The position numbers and the translations under genes are program-made. Positions 4,311 through 6,650 of a DNA stretch of 6,650 nucleotides are shown piece by piece; positions within the stretch are counted from its first letter, which is position 1; each line of letters opens with the position of its first letter. The stretch comes from Deltaproteobacteria bacterium RBG_16_54_11 (GTDB taxonomy: Bacteria > Desulfobacterota > B13-G15 > RBG-16-54-18). The notes under the pieces were generated by a model that had not been told where the DNA came from, searched no databases, and saw only the letters and a program-made list of their open reading frames with translations. The stretch is taken from positions 4,510 to 11,159 of the forward strand of contig MGQS01000009.1 of NCBI GenBank assembly GCA_001797905.1, read 5' to 3'.

Positions 4311-6188
4311 ATGGCAAACGGTTTTATGGGCAGCATATTAAGGATCAATTTGACAGCGGGATCAATATCGGAAGAGGTTCTCCAGGACGATAAAATGAGG
4401 AAATATCTGGGGGGTGTGGGCATTGCTACAAGTTATCTCTATGACGAAGTCCCCGCAGGGGTGGACCCCCTGGGCGCAGAGAATAAGCTAATATTCATGA
4501 CAGGTCTCCTGACCGGGACAGCCTCGGCCAGCGCCTCCAGGTACTCCGTTGTTGCAAAGTCGCCCCTGACGGGGATCTGGGGGCACGGCAACTCCGGCGG
4601 AAACTTCGGCCCCATGCTGAAGCGAAGCGGCTACGACGGAATCATCATTGAAGGGGTATCGCCGAAACCGGTGTGCTTGGAGATCATTGACGGGAAAGCA
4701 GCTCTCAAAGATGCGGCCCATCTCTGGGGGAAAAGCGTCAATGAGACCGAGAACATCATCCAGCAAGGGGCCGGCCAGAAGCCTGTTCTTGCATCCATCG
4801 GCCAGGGGGGCGAAAACCTCGTCCGATACGCGGCCATCATGAACAACCGTCACCGCGCCGTGGGGCGCTGCGGTCTCGGAGCTGTGATGGGTTCCAAGAG
4901 GCTAAAGGCTATTGTCTGTTCAGGGAAGGCGCGGATCGAACTCCATGATCCGGAGATGTTCAAACGGGTTTCGAAAAAACAGATCGGTTACCTGAATGAG
5001 TCCGTGCTCAAGGTGGGCTTTGAAGCATTTGGGACCAATCTGGTCGCGGACATGGTCAATGCGCGGGGCGGCTATCCCACCCGAAACTGGCAGAGCGGCC
5101 TTTTCGATCAGATCGAGGAGATGAACGGCCAGGCCATGACCGACAAGGTGCTGGTCAAGGAACTGTCGTGCTTTGGGTGCCCCATCGCCTGCGGGCGCGG
5201 AACAGCGATTAAGGAAGGCAAGTGGGCCGGAAGGAGCGGCGAGGGGCCGGAATACGAAACCACCAACATGTTCGGGGCTTGTTGCGGCATTGCAGACATG
5301 AACGCGGTAACCATGGCCAACTATCTATGCAACGAATACGGCATCGATACCATATCAGCGGGATCATCAATAGCCTTTGCCATGGAATGTTTTGAAAAGG
5401 GGATACTGACGAGGGAGATGACCGGCAACAGGGATATAAATTTCGGGGATAGCGATATCATTGTGGAGCTGGTGGAAAAGATCGCGAAGAGGGAGGGGGT
5501 AGGCGACCTCCTGGCTGAAGGGACAAAGGTCATGGCTGAAAGGCTTGGCAGGGGTTCTTCCGCTTTTGCCATGAATGTAAAGGGGCTGGAACTCCCGGCC
5601 TATGACCCTCGTGCAGCCAATATCTGCGGGCTGGGATACGTAACGGCAAACCGCGGCGGCGACCATATAACAGGTTTTATCGAAGCCCCCACTTTTATCG
5701 ACGCCCCGATACTCATTGTCGAGGAGAGCAGTATAGATGACCCCTTAAATGCAAAACCCGAAGAAGCCAAAATCCTTGTGGAGATGGAGGATGCCCTTAC
5801 GTCCCTGGACGCCCTTGGGGGCTGCAAGTTCATGGGGGCTCTCCTAAAGGCTGAGGACCTTGTGGAGCTTATAAAGAGCGCTACGGGATGGGACTTCACT
5901 GTTGATGATTTCAGGAAGAGCGGCGAGAGGATCTACAATCTCGGCAGGGTATACTGCAACCGGGAAGGCATCCGGAGAAAGGACGATGTGCTTCCGGATA
6001 GGCTCATGAAAGAGCCGCTGCCGGACGGGCCTGCAGAGGGGATGACGGTAGAAACGGATATTCTGGAGACGCTCAAGGATGCATACTATCAGTACCGGGG
6101 CTGGAATCTGAAAGACGGGGTGCCTTCCGTGGCCAAGCTTCAGGAACTGGGCCTGGATGAGCTCATTGAGGATGTAAAAAAAATGTAA
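4311..6188 (+). CDS. Aldehyde ferredoxin oxidoreductase family tungsten/molybdenum enzyme
   Basis: A 625-residue cytoplasmic AOR-family protein, a usual length. AORs oxidise aldehydes to carboxylates with ferredoxin as acceptor, using a bis-pterin W (or Mo) cofactor and one [4Fe-4S] cluster; the reverse reaction is possible at low potential. Cluster ligands are Cys287, Cys290 and Cys294 (SCFGCPIACGR) plus a distant Cys505 (LGGCKFMG), matching the C-x2-C-x3-C...C family pattern. Other conserved blocks are the N-terminal pterin region (RYSVVAKSPLTG at 77-88 and GGNFGPMLKRSGYDG at 96-110), GRCGLGAVMGSKRLKAI at 185-201, GPEYET at 312-317 with an acidic residue near the active site, and RGGDH ending at His452. 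The C-terminus (YYQYRGWNLKDGVP) is typical. The ATG has a strong GGGAGGT. The ligase gene starts 19 bp after the stop, implying an operon that converts an aldehyde to acyl-CoA. The aldehyde is unknown. A BamB-like benzoyl-CoA reductase subunit is a related alternative, but no bam-type neighbours are seen. Confidence 0.95.
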   Translation: MANGFMGSILRINLTAGSISEEVLQDDKMRKYLGGVGIATSYLYDEVPAGVDPLGAENKLIFMTGLLTGTASASASRYSVVAKSPLTGIWGHGNSGGNFGPMLKRSGYDGIIIEGVSPKPVCLEIIDGKAALKDAAHLWGKSVNETENIIQQGAGQKPVLASIGQGGENLVRYAAIMNNRHRAVGRCGLGAVMGSKRLKAIVCSGKARIELHDPEMFKRVSKKQIGYLNESVLKVGFEAFGTNLVADMVNARGGYPTRNWQSGLFDQIEEMNGQAMTDKVLVKELSCFGCPIACGRGTAIKEGKWAGRSGEGPEYETTNMFGACCGIADMNAVTMANYLCNEYGIDTISAGSSIAFAMECFEKGILTREMTGNRDINFGDSDIIVELVEKIAKREGVGDLLAEGTKVMAERLGRGSSAFAMNVKGLELPAYDPRAANICGLGYVTANRGGDHITGFIEAPTFIDAPILIVEESSIDDPLNAKPEEAKILVEMEDALTSLDALGGCKFMGALLKAEDLVELIKSATGWDFTVDDFRKSGERIYNLGRVYCNREGIRRKDDVLPDRLMKEPLPDGPAEGMTVETDILETLKDAYYQYRGWNLKDGVPSVAKLQELGLDELIEDVKKM

Positions 6189-6207
6189 TGGATGGAGGAG
6201 GAGCGGT

Positions 6208-6650
6208 GTGAACTATTCCGATAAGCCCTGGCTGAAGAGCTACAAGCTGGGGCCGTACAAGCTGAAAGCGACCTGCAAGCCCTATCCGGTAGAGCCGCTC
6301 TGGAAAGTCCTGGACAACGCCGCGGAAGCCGGCGGCCGGAAGACCGCCGTTCAGCTGGGGGAGAGGCAGGTGTCATACAAAGAACTGCGGGAGCAGGCAG
6401 ATGCCCTGGCCTTTGTACTGGCCGGCATGGGCATCCGGCGCGGCGACCGGGTGTGCCTCTTTCTCCCCAACTGCATTGAGTTTGTCATCGGCGACTGGGG
6501 CATCATTAAATCAGGGGGCGCCACGGTGCCCACGAGCACGATGAGAACGGATGAAGGCCTCCTCCATGAACTGGCGCAGTCCGGCGCCCGGGCCGTCATT
6601 TGCTGTGAAGCTGATCTGCAGCGCGTCATGGCTCTGAAGTCTAAAACGGC
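6208..6650 (+). CDS. AMP-forming acyl-CoA synthetase/ligase, N-terminal part (runs off window)
   Basis: Starting at GTG 6208 the frame stays open for 147 codons to the window end. The N-terminus NYSDKPWLKSYKLGPYKL is the lead-in seen in long-chain acyl-CoA ligases of the ANL superfamily. Next come VSYKELREQADALAFVLAGMG (55-75), then RRGDRVCLFLPNCIEFVIGDWGIIKSGGATVP (77-108), the first Rossmann-like unit of the adenylation domain. The ATP-binding TSGTTGxPKG-type loop and C-terminal domain lie beyond the edge, so intactness cannot be judged. These enzymes use ATP and CoA to form an acyl-CoA via an acyl-adenylate. The GTG is favoured because GGAGGAGGAG (6194-6203) lies just upstream and no in-frame ATG is nearby. 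Placed 19 bp after the AOR stop, it probably activates the acid that AOR makes. Chain-length preference is unknown. Confidence 0.9.
   Translation, partial: MNYSDKPWLKSYKLGPYKLKATCKPYPVEPLWKVLDNAAEAGGRKTAVQLGERQVSYKELREQADALAFVLAGMGIRRGDRVCLFLPNCIEFVIGDWGIIKSGGATVPTSTMRTDEGLLHELAQSGARAVICCEADLQRVMALKSKT

Noticed and set aside
4488..5899. Several 70-121 codon frames antisense to the AOR gene
   Set aside because: They are shadows of a G+C-rich coding sequence; none has a ribosome site or a recognisable domain.
4311..6188. BamB, the active-site subunit of class II benzoyl-CoA reductase
   Set aside because: BamB is in the same superfamily, but the cysteine pattern is general to AORs and the adjacent gene is an acyl-CoA ligase rather than the bamC-type iron-sulfur gene. 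The general AOR label is safer.
6188..6211. ATG overlapping the AOR stop (TAATG) as the ligase start
   Set aside because: That frame encodes only MDGGGAV and then stops; the ligase frame is open from GTG 6208 with a well-spaced ribosome site.

Overview
The window looks like accessory-rich chromosome from an anaerobic bacterium. A tungsten/molybdenum aldehyde:ferredoxin oxidoreductase sits directly ahead of an AMP-forming acyl-CoA synthetase, and there is a remnant of an acyl-CoA carboxyltransferase. Together these suggest a syntroph- or sulfate-reducer-like member of the Desulfobacterota. That assignment is inferred from gene content only; no rRNA or marker gene is present.

Layout. (1) Positions 1-590, minus strand: a type II toxin-antitoxin operon, with a Phd/YefM-like antitoxin followed without a gap by a RelE/ParE-like toxin cut by the window edge. 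It has a clear sigma70-type promoter with an embedded inverted repeat. (2) Positions 599-1950: a segment bounded by two inverted copies of a ~25-bp sequence (core GGGGACAGGCTA). It holds a frameshifted C-terminal scrap of an acyl-CoA carboxyltransferase, a large fold-back palindrome and an intact minus-strand alpha/beta hydrolase with a membrane anchor. (3) Positions 1951-2238: a gene-free stretch with another REP-like motif and a strong extended -10 promoter. (4) Positions 2239-3924, plus strand: an A+T-rich gene for a ChoD/cholesterol-oxidase-like GMC flavoprotein that carries a ferredoxin-like four-cysteine motif. (5) Positions 3925-4310: a gene-free stretch with a long hairpin, a short peptide frame and a promoter flanked by two GGTNACC palindromes. 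(6) Positions 4311-6650, plus strand: a G+C-richer aldehyde ferredoxin oxidoreductase gene, followed 19 bp later by an acyl-CoA synthetase gene that runs off the window.

How the genes may work together (inference). The GMC flavoenzyme could oxidise an alcohol or sterol hydroxyl, the AOR could oxidise the resulting aldehyde to a carboxylate while reducing ferredoxin, and the ligase could activate the acid to acyl-CoA. AOR and ligase are almost certainly one operon. The GMC gene has its own promoter and a different base composition, so its link to them is only by proximity. The hydrolase could release an alcohol or acid from an ester, but it lies in what looks like a separately acquired block.
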